Under the pieces are notes generated by a model. It was not told the origin of the DNA. It did no database searches and saw nothing but the letters and a program-made list of their open reading frames with translations. Source: an uncultured beta proteobacterium (GTDB lineage Bacteria; Pseudomonadota; Gammaproteobacteria; Burkholderiales; Burkholderiaceae). Taken from it: a stretch of DNA of 12,375 nucleotides. The stretch lies in the NCBI GenBank assembly GCA_903845455.1, contig CAIMXN010000114.1, positions 1 to 12,375 of the forward strand, written 5' to 3'. Shown here in pieces: positions 1-6,949 of this stretch; the stretch's first letter is position 1; each line of letters begins with the position of its first letter. The translations under genes were made by a program, and so were the position numbers.

Positions 1-930
1 AGCAGAAACACGGGTCTGAGAGGCATCGTAAATACTTGGGCGTGGATCATGGTTAAAGTCGATAGAAACCAAAGGCAAGATATTAAAGCCCAAAATCCCC
101 TTCAACTCACCTTCGCTAGCTGCCTTCAGGATTGAATTCACTTCCTCTACGCTAGTGGCACGGCTCGCAGAAAAAGTTAAATCAACTACTGAAACATTAA
201 TGACTGGCACACGCATCGCAAAACCATCAAAACGGCCCGCTAAAGCTGGCAAGACTAGACCAACCGCTTTAGCTGCACCAGTTTTGGTGGGGATCATGCT
301 AGTCACTGCAGAACGAGCACGACGCATATCCTTGTGATAAACGTCAGTTAAAACTTGATCGTTAGTAAATGCATGAATCGTCGTCATCAAACCAGATTCA
401 ATCCCGATCTTCTCGAGTAAAGGTTTTACCAATGGTGCCAAGCAGTTGGTGGTACAGCTAGCGTTCGATACAACGATGTCAGTTGGCTTGAGAACCTGCT
501 GGTTAACACCATAGACAATTGTGGCATCCACATCTTTTTCACCAGGAGCAGAGATCAATACTTTCTTTGCACCCTGAGAAATATGCACCATGGCTTTTTC
601 TTTAGAAGTAAATTTTCCAGAGCATTCGAGCACTAAATCAATCCCAAGCTCACCCCATGGTGTTTCTAAAGGATTACGTGTGGAGAACATTTTGATGCGA
701 TCGCCATTCACCACGATAGAATCGCCATCCACTTTTACTTCGGCAGGAAAGCGGCCATGAGCAGAATCGTATTGTGTTAAATGCGCATTGATGTCGATAT
801 CGCCCATGGCATTAATTGCAACAATTTTGATATCGCGTCTAGGCTTTCCATTCACTTGATCTTCGTACAAAGCACGTAAGACCATACGCCCAATACGCCC
901 ATAACCATTAATTGCGACACGGATTGTCAT
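1..930 (-). CDS. gap: Glyceraldehyde-3-phosphate dehydrogenase, type I (3' end missing)
   Basis: Catalyses oxidation and phosphorylation of glyceraldehyde 3-phosphate to 1,3-bisphosphoglycerate in the cytosol (glycolysis and gluconeogenesis). The frame is open from the ATG at 930 to the left edge, giving 310 residues; the family is about 335 long, so roughly 25-30 C-terminal residues lie outside. Visible are the Rossmann start with GYGRIGR (residues 9-15), the active-site block SNASCTTNC with the nucleophile Cys159, the catalytic His186 in TTIHAFTND, and NVSVVDL later on. The start is supported by a Shine-Dalgarno stretch AAGGGA at 937-942 and by direct alignment of MTIRVAINGYGRIGR with the family start. 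It lies 30 bases downstream of tkt, so the two are probably co-transcribed. Oddity: the residue that normally selects NAD (Asp32/33 of well-studied enzymes, motif VAIND) is Ala41 here (VAINA), so cofactor preference is open. Identity of the family is certain; the cofactor is inference. Confidence 0.96.
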   Translation of the reverse strand, partial: MTIRVAINGYGRIGRMVLRALYEDQVNGKPRRDIKIVAINAMGDIDINAHLTQYDSAHGRFPAEVKVDGDSIVVNGDRIKMFSTRNPLETPWGELGIDLVLECSGKFTSKEKAMVHISQGAKKVLISAPGEKDVDATIVYGVNQQVLKPTDIVVSNASCTTNCLAPLVKPLLEKIGIESGLMTTIHAFTNDQVLTDVYHKDMRRARSAVTSMIPTKTGAAKAVGLVLPALAGRFDGFAMRVPVINVSVVDLTFSASRATSVEEVNSILKAASEGELKGILGFNILPLVSIDFNHDPRPSIYDASQTRVSA

Positions 931-934
931 TTCA

Positions 935-942
935 TTTCCCTT
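935..942 (-). promoter_or_regulatory. Shine-Dalgarno site of gap
   Basis: Read on the minus strand this is AAGGGAAA, ending a few bases before the gap ATG at 930. It is one of only two clear ribosome binding sites in the window (the other belongs to corA) and it fixes the gap start. An out-of-frame ATG at 933-935 is immediately followed by AAA and TGA, so it overlaps the gap start but codes for only two residues. Confidence 0.7.
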
Positions 943-960
943 ACTTATTTTGAATTGCGT

Positions 961-2955
961 TTATTTCCGAGCAATACATTGCTTCACAGTTTTAGAAATT
1001 TGCTCTACTGTCAAACCAAAATATTCATAAAGCTGTGGTGCAGGCGCAGACTCACCAAAAGTATCAACGCCCTGCACCGCAGCACAACCATACTTCCACC
1101 AGAAATCAGTTACACCAGCTTCAACTGCAATACGCGGCACTTTGGCAGGTAATACTTTGGCTTTATAGGCAGCATCTTGCTGATCAAAAACAGTGGTTGA
1201 AGGCATTGATACCACCCGAATTCCTAAACCCTCTTTTTCTAAAGCTTCGGCCGTTTGTAGCGCTAAAGCAATTTCAGAGCCAGTAGCAATAATGACTGCA
1301 TCAATTTTGGATTTCTTCGGATCACGCAAAACATATCCGCCACGAGCAATGTCTGAGATTTGCTGTGCATTACGTGATACGAATGGACAGTTCTGACGAC
1401 TGAAAATTAAAGCGCTAGGGCCATGCTTGCGCTCGATCGCAGAGCCCCACGCTACTGCACTTTCAGTGGTGTCGCATGGGCGCCAAACCATCAAGTTGGG
1501 GATCAGGCGCAAACTGGCTACATGCTCAACGGATTGATGGGTTGGGCCATCTTCACCTAGGCCAATAGAATCGTGGGTGAACACAAAAATACTACGCAAC
1601 TTCATCAAGGCGGCCATACGCAAAGCGTTGCGGCTGTAATCAGAGAAAGTGAGGAAGGTGCCACCAAATGGAATATAGCCACCATGTAAAGCAATCCCAT
1701 TCATGATGGCGCTCATACCAAATTCACGCACACCGTAGTTAATGTGATTTCCCCACTGATCAGCGCGTACTGGTTTACAGGCGCTCCAATTAGTAAGGTT
1801 TGAACCTGTTAAATCTGCCGAACCACCCATGAATTCTGGTAATGCTGGAGCAAGTGCTTCGATCGCATTTTGACTCGCTTTGCGAGTAGCAACCGTTTCT
1901 GCTTTAGCTTGACATGTTTTTAAATACGCAGAGAGTGTCGTTGTGAAATCTTTCGACAAATCCCCTTGCATGCGACGCTGTAATTCAGAAGCAAGTTCTG
2001 GATATTTATTTTTATAGGCATGGAATTTTTTATTCCATTGATGCTCGGCTGCTTGACCACGCTTCTTAAAATCCCATGCCGTGTAAATATCTTTAGGAAT
2101 TTCAAATGGGGCATAAGGCCAGTTCAAGGCGACCCGAGTTGCCGCAATCTCAGTTGTACCTAATGGAGAACCATGCACCTTATCGCTACCTGCCATATTA
2201 GGTGACCCTTGACCAATTGCAGTCTTGCAACAGATCAATGTTGGTTTATCACTTTTCTTTGCTTGAGCAATAGCCGCAGATACCGCTTCTGCATCATGTC
2301 CATCAACCGCGCGAATCACATTCCAACCGTAAGCCTCAAAACGCTTTGGCGTATCTTCATTGAACCAAGAAACTACCTTACCATCGATCGAGATACCGTT
2401 GTCATCCCACATCGCAATGAGCTTATTCAGCTTTAAAGTACCCGCTAACGAACAGACCTCATGACTGATGCCTTCCATTAAACAACCATCACCCAAGAAA
2501 ACATACGTGTGATGATCAACGATGTTGTGACCTGGGCGATTAAATTCTTCGGCTAATAATTTTTCCGCAAGCGCCATGCCTACTGCATTAGAAATTCCTT
2601 GCCCTAAAGGGCCTGTAGTTGTTTCAACACCAGGCGTAATGCCATATTCAGGATGTCCGGGAGTTTTGCTATGCAACTGTCGGAATTTTTTTAACTCCTC
2701 AATTGGCAAGTCGTAGCCCGTGAGATGCAAGAGTGAATACAACAACATTGAACCATGTCCGTTTGATAAAACAAAACGATCTCGATTAATCCAATGGGGG
2801 TCGGTTGGATTGTGTTGTAAATGTTCATTCCACAGTCCCACTGCAATATCTGCCATACCCATCGGCATCCCAGGATGGCCTGAGTTAGCTTGTTGTACTG
2901 CATCCATGGATAAGTGACGAATGGCATTAGCCATGCGAATTTGAAGATTTGACAT
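961..2955 (-). CDS. tkt: Transketolase
   Basis: Thiamine-diphosphate-dependent enzyme moving two-carbon ketol units between sugar phosphates in the non-oxidative pentose phosphate pathway; cytosolic homodimer. The protein has 664 residues, the normal full length. Order of signatures: SGHPG with His27, SNGHGSM (65-70), the thiamine-diphosphate and metal motif starting GDG at 155-157 and ending at Asn186 (WDDNG), then the pyrimidine domain with VREFGM and the substrate-binding block HDSIGLGEDGPTHQ, and a C-terminal domain starting near IARGGYVL with IATGSE. The start MSNLQIRMANAIRHLSMDA matches the usual start of the family, with the helix ANAIR..SMDAVQ in place; no Shine-Dalgarno sequence is evident before it. 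The gene is followed after 30 bases by gap in the same direction, a sensible pair because glyceraldehyde 3-phosphate is a product or substrate of both. Upstream, rsmE starts divergently 43 bases away. No missing residue or frameshift seen. Confidence 0.98.
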   Translation of the reverse strand: MSNLQIRMANAIRHLSMDAVQQANSGHPGMPMGMADIAVGLWNEHLQHNPTDPHWINRDRFVLSNGHGSMLLYSLLHLTGYDLPIEELKKFRQLHSKTPGHPEYGITPGVETTTGPLGQGISNAVGMALAEKLLAEEFNRPGHNIVDHHTYVFLGDGCLMEGISHEVCSLAGTLKLNKLIAMWDDNGISIDGKVVSWFNEDTPKRFEAYGWNVIRAVDGHDAEAVSAAIAQAKKSDKPTLICCKTAIGQGSPNMAGSDKVHGSPLGTTEIAATRVALNWPYAPFEIPKDIYTAWDFKKRGQAAEHQWNKKFHAYKNKYPELASELQRRMQGDLSKDFTTTLSAYLKTCQAKAETVATRKASQNAIEALAPALPEFMGGSADLTGSNLTNWSACKPVRADQWGNHINYGVREFGMSAIMNGIALHGGYIPFGGTFLTFSDYSRNALRMAALMKLRSIFVFTHDSIGLGEDGPTHQSVEHVASLRLIPNLMVWRPCDTTESAVAWGSAIERKHGPSALIFSRQNCPFVSRNAQQISDIARGGYVLRDPKKSKIDAVIIATGSEIALALQTAEALEKEGLGIRVVSMPSTTVFDQQDAAYKAKVLPAKVPRIAVEAGVTDFWWKYGCAAVQGVDTFGESAPAPQLYEYFGLTVEQISKTVKQCIARK

Positions 2956-2962
2956 CGTAAAT

Positions 2963-2992
2963 TTGGTCTCGAGAAAATAAATTGGCTATATT
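2963..2992 (+). promoter_or_regulatory. Putative sigma70 promoter of rsmE, predicted leaderless
   Basis: TTGGTC at 2963-2968 and TATATT at 2987-2992 are separated by 18 bases. The -10 element matches the consensus at five of six positions, the -35 element at three of six. Counting the hexamer as -12 to -7 puts the transcription start at 2999, exactly the A of the rsmE ATG, and no Shine-Dalgarno sequence is present. This is a prediction from sequence only. The whole divergent space between tkt and rsmE is 43 bases, so the tkt promoter must overlap this one or lie in the rsmE coding region; no convincing tkt promoter was seen. Confidence 0.45.
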
Positions 2993-2998
2993 GCAGTA

Positions 2999-3760
2999 AT
3001 GCCTCAATTTTATCTTCCCGGACCATGGGAAACCCAAAAGCCGACTACTCTCACTCCCGAGGTAGCCCACCATTTGCGCGTTCGCCGAGTTCAGCCCGGT
3101 GAAAGCTTCCCGGTATTTGATGGAAAAGGCCAGGTAGCTCAGGCAAAACTCCTTTCCTTGACCGGAAAATCTGGCGAGGCGCTGCTCACAGAAGTACGCC
3201 AAAATACCCATCGAGAGACCCCATATGCCATTACATTGGCTCAGGGCCTTGCCGGTGGTGACAAAATGGATTGGATAGTTGAAAAGGCGATTGAGACTGG
3301 GGCTCAAAATATCGCCCCCCTGCAATGTGAACGCTCGGTTATCAAGTTGACTGGCCCCAATAATGCCGAACGAGCCCAAAAGAGGCTAATGCATTGGCAG
3401 GGCATCATTCAGGCAGCCTGCGAACAATGCGATCGAACTGTTTTGGCTAGCTTAGAGCCGATCCAAGGTTTTGAGGCTTATCTCAAAGCTGAGCAAAAAC
3501 CTACATTAAAGCTTTTGTTAAGTCCAGATGCCACCAAAAGTATGAATTCGGTCCTCATGGAAATGGTGCCTCAAGATGTCATCTTAATGATTGGTCCAGA
3601 AGGTGGTCACTCCCCAGAGGAAGAAGCCCTCGCACAAACTGCAGGGTATCAACTTGTTTCTTTGGGTGAACGGATTCTGCGCACAGAAACAGCAGGTATT
3701 GTTGCGATTACAGCAGTCCATACTATCTGGAACCCAGAAATGCAAAATCGCCTCAAATAG
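2999..3760 (+). CDS. rsmE: 16S rRNA (uracil-1498-N3)-methyltransferase RsmE
   Basis: Transfers a methyl group from S-adenosylmethionine to N3 of U1498 in 16S rRNA of the assembled 30S subunit. The 253-residue length fits the family. The N-terminal PUA-like RNA-binding part (about 1-75) carries HHLRVRRVQPGE, the start common to this family. The C-terminal SPOUT fold follows, with LAQGLAGGDKMDWIVEKAIETGA, the SAM-binding loop IGPEGGHS (I198 to G203) and the knot-forming segment LGERILRTETA (222-232). The loop has His after GPEGG where Phe or Leu is common, a minor variation. The ATG at 2999 is chosen because MPQFYL is the usual start; it has no Shine-Dalgarno sequence and a -10-like TATATT six bases before it. 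It is a single-gene unit, divergent from tkt and convergent with the barstar-family gene, and its stop codon sits inside a hairpin. Confidence 0.96.
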   Translation: MPQFYLPGPWETQKPTTLTPEVAHHLRVRRVQPGESFPVFDGKGQVAQAKLLSLTGKSGEALLTEVRQNTHRETPYAITLAQGLAGGDKMDWIVEKAIETGAQNIAPLQCERSVIKLTGPNNAERAQKRLMHWQGIIQAACEQCDRTVLASLEPIQGFEAYLKAEQKPTLKLLLSPDATKSMNSVLMEMVPQDVILMIGPEGGHSPEEEALAQTAGYQLVSLGERILRTETAGIVAITAVHTIWNPEMQNRLK

Positions 3761-3768
3761 AGGCGATT
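3746..3768. terminator. Hairpin between the convergent rsmE and barstar-family genes
   Basis: AATCGCCTC (3746-3754) and GAGGCGATT (3760-3768) form a perfect 9-base-pair stem with a five-base loop AAATA. The stem starts in the last codons of rsmE and its second arm begins at the last base of the rsmE stop codon TAG (3758-3760). On the plus strand no T-run follows. On the minus strand the stem is followed by TTTTGCATTT when counted from the stem end, so it more resembles a terminator for the leftward barstar-family transcript, whose stop is 25 bases upstream of it. It may act on both transcripts; only the structure itself is seen. Confidence 0.6.
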
Positions 3769-3793
3769 AAGATACTACTAAATGCTGATTGAA

Positions 3794-4414
3794 TTAGGCG
3801 AAAGAGTAGAAGACGCGATAAGGTGTGCGACGCTCAGCCCAAAAATCAACTGCATCTCGGAAGACATCTAGCAAAGTTTCGCGCGCTTCCTTGTCAAACT
3901 TTTGAGTGCAAGGTAAACCTTCTAGCACCACTACGAAGCCTAGCTGCGGGCCTGACTTGTCAACCAGAGTAGTCAAGGCGTCTAAAAGTGGGTCATAGTT
4001 CTTTGCCTGCTGCTTCGTTAAAGAGTAAGCAGTAGCAATGGACTCAAGAACCTCGCCCTTAGTCATTGCATGGGCACAGCTTGCGTAAATAAAGTGCTGA
4101 CCCAATTCGGTGGCAGCTTCCTGTAAATCTGGCGTACGGAAAGCACGAATAGATTGCACGATATTAGGGCGCACACTGCGCAACATTGCCGGTGGTCCGG
4201 CATCACGAACGGCCAAAGCGGCGCGCCAAGTAGCTGTCACTTTTTTCCCCGAAACTTGATTTGCTGCATAGGTTTGTAAACGAGATAAACCGCCCTGAGC
4301 ATAAACATTGGCAGCAGATGATTCGGTTTCAAGTCGATCATTGCTGTCCCAACTTTCAGCTCGGCTATGTTCATCAAAGCTTGCCGTATTGTTGTTTTCA
4401 GAGCGATTATTCAT
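3794..4414 (-). CDS. Barstar-family protein with long N-terminal extension
   Basis: A 206-residue protein whose C-terminal 90 or so residues (about 118-206) resemble barstar, the small inhibitor of the RNase barnase: an N-terminal helix region, the segment AKNYDPLLDALTTL (137-150), the strand VVVLEG (161-166), and LLDVFRDAVDFWAERRTPYRVFYSF at the end. Aligned by eye with barstar, Asn139, Asp141 and Asp145 match Asn33, Asp35 and Asp39; Trp38 is replaced by Leu144 and the tyrosine at position 29 is not kept. Residues 1-60 are polar, rich in Asn, Ser and Glu and look disordered; 79-115 (RSVRPNIVQSIRAF and following) is a segment I recall from Burkholderiales members of this family. No RNase toxin is encoded nearby, so this is probably not half of a toxin-antitoxin pair in place. 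Its target is unknown. The ATG at 4414 lacks a good Shine-Dalgarno sequence (AAGGG lies too far upstream), so the N-terminus is less certain than the frame. Confidence 0.8.
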   Translation of the reverse strand: MNNRSENNNTASFDEHSRAESWDSNDRLETESSAANVYAQGGLSRLQTYAANQVSGKKVTATWRAALAVRDAGPPAMLRSVRPNIVQSIRAFRTPDLQEAATELGQHFIYASCAHAMTKGEVLESIATAYSLTKQQAKNYDPLLDALTTLVDKSGPQLGFVVVLEGLPCTQKFDKEARETLLDVFRDAVDFWAERRTPYRVFYSFA

Positions 4415-4469
4415 GATGGGTGCTAGGTTACCCTTAACACGCCATCAAATCAAGCCCAAATACAGTGCA

Positions 4470-4520
4470 TTTTATATAAACCCTTGATTTATATAAAAAT
4501 AATTTATGCAAGTAATTACT
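4470..4520. repeat. Cluster of three AT-only 10-base palindromes
   Basis: TTTATATAAA occurs twice (4471-4480 and 4488-4497), and AGTAATTACT lies at 4511-4520; each is a perfect palindrome. The two identical copies flank CCCTTGA and can pair as an 11-base stem (4470-4480 with 4488-4498) with a seven-base loop. The cluster fills much of the 128-base gap after maeB and before the barstar-family gene, both leftward. It could be a weak maeB terminator, tandem operator sites, or the AT-rich promoter of the barstar-family gene (TATAAA occurs on the minus strand, but no convincing -35 element is at the right distance). The rest of the gap shows nothing further. Confidence 0.55.
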
Positions 4521-4542
4521 AACTTAAATAGATCAAAACAGC

Positions 4543-6867
4543 TTAGGAGATCCCTCTTGCGTTACTTGCGGCTTCTACAACTGCCAAAGTTGTTACGTTC
4601 ACGATCCTACGCACTGTCGCAGCAGGAGTCAGAATATGAATAGGTTTGGCGACACCTAAGAGCAATGGACCAATTGCAATGCCATTACCCGCAGCTGTTT
4701 TGAGTAAGTTATAAGAAATATTTGCCGCGTCAATATTAGGTAGAACGAGTAGATTTGCATCTCCCTTTAATGAAGAAGATGTAACTGCGCCAGCGCGAAT
4801 CGTTGCGTCCAATGCACTATCCCCATGCATCTCACCATCCACTTCTAATTTAGGGTCCGCAATCTTCAGTAAAGCCAATACCTCGCGCATTTTGATTGCG
4901 GAAGGTGCATTGCTAGAACCAAAGTTGGAATGCGAAAGCAATGCTACTTTTGGTACAAGGCCTAATTTACGCATCTCACTAGCAGCCATCAGTGTTAGCT
5001 CAGATAACTGTTCAGCAGTTGGATCAACATTGATATGGGTATCCACCAAAAATACTTGCCTGCCCGGCAAAATTAAACCGGACATCGCACCATAAACATT
5101 TGCACCAGGCTCATGACCAATGACTTCATCAATATATTGCAAATGCGTTGCAGGATTACCAATCGTTCCGGAGATCATGCCATCAGCCATGCCTTTAGAA
5201 ATCAACATCGATCCAATCAGACTATTGCGACGACGCATCTCAAGCTTAGCGAAAGACTCTGTAACACCTTTACGCTCAGTTAAAGCGAGATAGGTCTGCC
5301 AAAAATCGCGAAAGCGGGAGTCATTCTCGGGGTTAACAATCTCAAAATCATTACCTGCCTTCATGCGCAAGCCGAATTTTTCGATCCGATGCTCAATCAC
5401 TGCAGGACGACCAATTAAGATCGGCGTTGCAAGATGTTCATCAATAATGATCTGTACTGCACGCAATACACGCTCATCTTCACCCTCTGCAAAGACAATC
5501 CGCTTCTGATTTGCCGGCACCCGTTTAGCAATGCTAAACAATGGCTTCATTAAAGTACCTGAGTGATAAACAAACTGCTGTAATTGATTGCGATACGCAT
5601 CAAAATCTTTGATGGGACGCAACGCAACGCCATCATCCATTGCAGCTTTTGCAACCGCAGGAGCAATCACCGTAATCAGGCGTGGATCAAATGGTTTTGG
5701 AATCAAATACTCGGGACCAAATGTCAAATTCTCAATACCATAGACAGAAGCAACTATTTCACTTTGCTCAGCTTGAGCCAGTTCCGCTACAGCCTTAACA
5801 GCAGCGACTTCCATGCCACGCGTAATCGTTGTAGCACCCACATCCAATGCGCCACGGAAGATAAACGGGAAACACAAAACGTTATTGACTTGATTTGGAT
5901 AGTCGGTACGACCAGTAGCCATCACGGCATCGGGACGGACTGCTTTGACCTCTTCAGGAAGAATTTCAGGAGTAGGGTTTGCTAAGGCATAGATCAATGG
6001 CCTAGCAGCCATCTTCTTGACCATCTCCTGCTTTAATACACCGCCAGCAGATAGCCCCAAGAAAATATCAGCACCTTCAATCGCTTCATCAAGAGTTCTA
6101 TGATGGGTATCTTGACAGAATGGCTCCTTTTCAGGATCCATTAATTCTTTGCGTCCCTTGTGCGCCACTCCTGCCAAATCGGTCACCCAGATATTTTTAT
6201 GAGGGATGCCCAAATCAACTAACAGATCCAAACACGCTAAGGCTGCCGCTCCGGCCCCCGATGTCACTAACTTCACTTTGTCGATATCTTTGCCAACCAC
6301 TTTTAAGCCGTTGATGATGGCAGCCGCCACCACAATCGCTGTTCCATGTTGGTCATCATGAAAGACCGGAATCTTCATGCGCGCTTGTAACTTGCGCTCA
6401 ACTACAAAACAATCTGGCGCCTTAATATCCTCTAAATTGATACCGCCAAAGGTAGGCTCGAGGGCTGCAATGATTTCAACCAATTTATCGGGATCGTTTT
6501 CATTAATCTCAATATCGAATACATCAATGCCAGCAAATTTCTTAAAGAGAACTGCTTTACCTTCCATTACGGGCTTACTTGCTAATGGCCCAATATTTCC
6601 TAAACCTAAAACAGCGGTACCGTTAGTAATCACGCCCACCAAATTTCCCCGGGCGGTGTATTTAAAGGCATTAGCAGGATCTTTAACAATTTCTAAGCAA
6701 GGTGCAGCAACGCCAGGGGTGTATGCCAATGCTAAGTCGCGTTGATTGGTTAGCTGCTTGGTGGCAGCAATCTCAATTTTTCCTGGAGTCGGAAACTCGT
6801 GGTATTGAAGTGCAGCATCTCTTAGGTCTGCAATTTGTTGTTCTTTGCTATCGCTTGATTGGGTCAT
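4543..6867 (-). CDS. maeB: NADP-dependent malic enzyme with C-terminal phosphotransacetylase-like domain
   Basis: Oxidative decarboxylation of malate to pyruvate with formation of NADPH; cytosolic, links the TCA cycle to pyruvate and supplies reducing power. The 774-residue length fits the large bacterial MaeB class. The malic enzyme part (about 1-420) has AYTPGVAAPC with Tyr49, GLGNIGPLASKPVMEGK with Lys104, the metal site NLEDIKAPDCF (Glu146, Asp147), FHDDQHGTAIV (170-179) and the nucleotide loop SGAGAAA (203-209). The phosphotransacetylase-like part (about 435-774) has SGTIGNPATHLQ, DPTAEQLSEL and VDGEMHGDSALD. The start at 6867 (MTQSSDSKEQ) is chosen over an in-frame ATG 72 bases upstream because the family starts here and GAGTGAAG precedes it. 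In this enzyme class the C-terminal domain is known as regulatory, not catalytic, which fits the apparent loss of active-site residues at 747-754. Divergent from thiL with 82 bases between starts. Confidence 0.97.
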   Translation of the reverse strand: MTQSSDSKEQQIADLRDAALQYHEFPTPGKIEIAATKQLTNQRDLALAYTPGVAAPCLEIVKDPANAFKYTARGNLVGVITNGTAVLGLGNIGPLASKPVMEGKAVLFKKFAGIDVFDIEINENDPDKLVEIIAALEPTFGGINLEDIKAPDCFVVERKLQARMKIPVFHDDQHGTAIVVAAAIINGLKVVGKDIDKVKLVTSGAGAAALACLDLLVDLGIPHKNIWVTDLAGVAHKGRKELMDPEKEPFCQDTHHRTLDEAIEGADIFLGLSAGGVLKQEMVKKMAARPLIYALANPTPEILPEEVKAVRPDAVMATGRTDYPNQVNNVLCFPFIFRGALDVGATTITRGMEVAAVKAVAELAQAEQSEIVASVYGIENLTFGPEYLIPKPFDPRLITVIAPAVAKAAMDDGVALRPIKDFDAYRNQLQQFVYHSGTLMKPLFSIAKRVPANQKRIVFAEGEDERVLRAVQIIIDEHLATPILIGRPAVIEHRIEKFGLRMKAGNDFEIVNPENDSRFRDFWQTYLALTERKGVTESFAKLEMRRRNSLIGSMLISKGMADGMISGTIGNPATHLQYIDEVIGHEPGANVYGAMSGLILPGRQVFLVDTHINVDPTAEQLSELTLMAASEMRKLGLVPKVALLSHSNFGSSNAPSAIKMREVLALLKIADPKLEVDGEMHGDSALDATIRAGAVTSSSLKGDANLLVLPNIDAANISYNLLKTAAGNGIAIGPLLLGVAKPIHILTPAATVRRIVNVTTLAVVEAASNARGIS

Positions 6868-6901
6868 CACTTCACTCGTTATAAGACAGATTGAGCCTTT
6901 T

Positions 6902-6932
6902 ATTCTATTCCTCTCGGATGCAGAACTCGCAA
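6902..6932 (-). promoter_or_regulatory. Possible maeB promoter
   Basis: On the minus strand TTGCGA (6927-6932) and TAGAAT (6902-6907) could serve as -35 and -10 elements. The 19-base spacer is longer than the ideal 17, which weakens the call. It would start transcription near 6895 and give a leader of about 30 bases before the ATG at 6867. Only the match to consensus supports it. Confidence 0.25.
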
Positions 6933-6949
6933 GAGCCATAAAATGGGGT

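Noticed and set aside
927..935. Two-codon mini-ORF (ATG AAA TGA, minus strand) overlapping the gap start.
   Set aside because: Such a short overlap arises easily by chance with ATGAAATGA, and a good Shine-Dalgarno sequence serves the gap start directly; no attenuator or leader structure is seen.
3794..4414. Toxin-antitoxin module based on the barstar-family gene.
   Set aside because: Neither neighbour encodes an RNase or other toxin; rsmE and maeB are complete, well-known housekeeping genes, so no module can be claimed from this window.
5584..5985. Open frame of 133 codons on the plus strand inside maeB.
   Set aside because: It is antisense to a highly conserved enzyme, has no recognisable motif and no start signals; it is a by-product of codon use in maeB. 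Similar antisense frames inside tkt, pgpA and rsmE were rejected for the same reason.
6868..6939. In-frame N-terminal extension of maeB by 24 codons from an ATG at 6939.
   Set aside because: The extension has no family similarity, would take up most of the space needed for the maeB promoter, and the ATG at 6867 has a better upstream signal and matches the usual family start.
6845..6949. In-frame upstream extension of thiL overlapping the start of maeB.
   Set aside because: ThiL proteins begin shortly before the GEF..I motif; the extra 35 residues are unlike the family and overlap maeB on the other strand.
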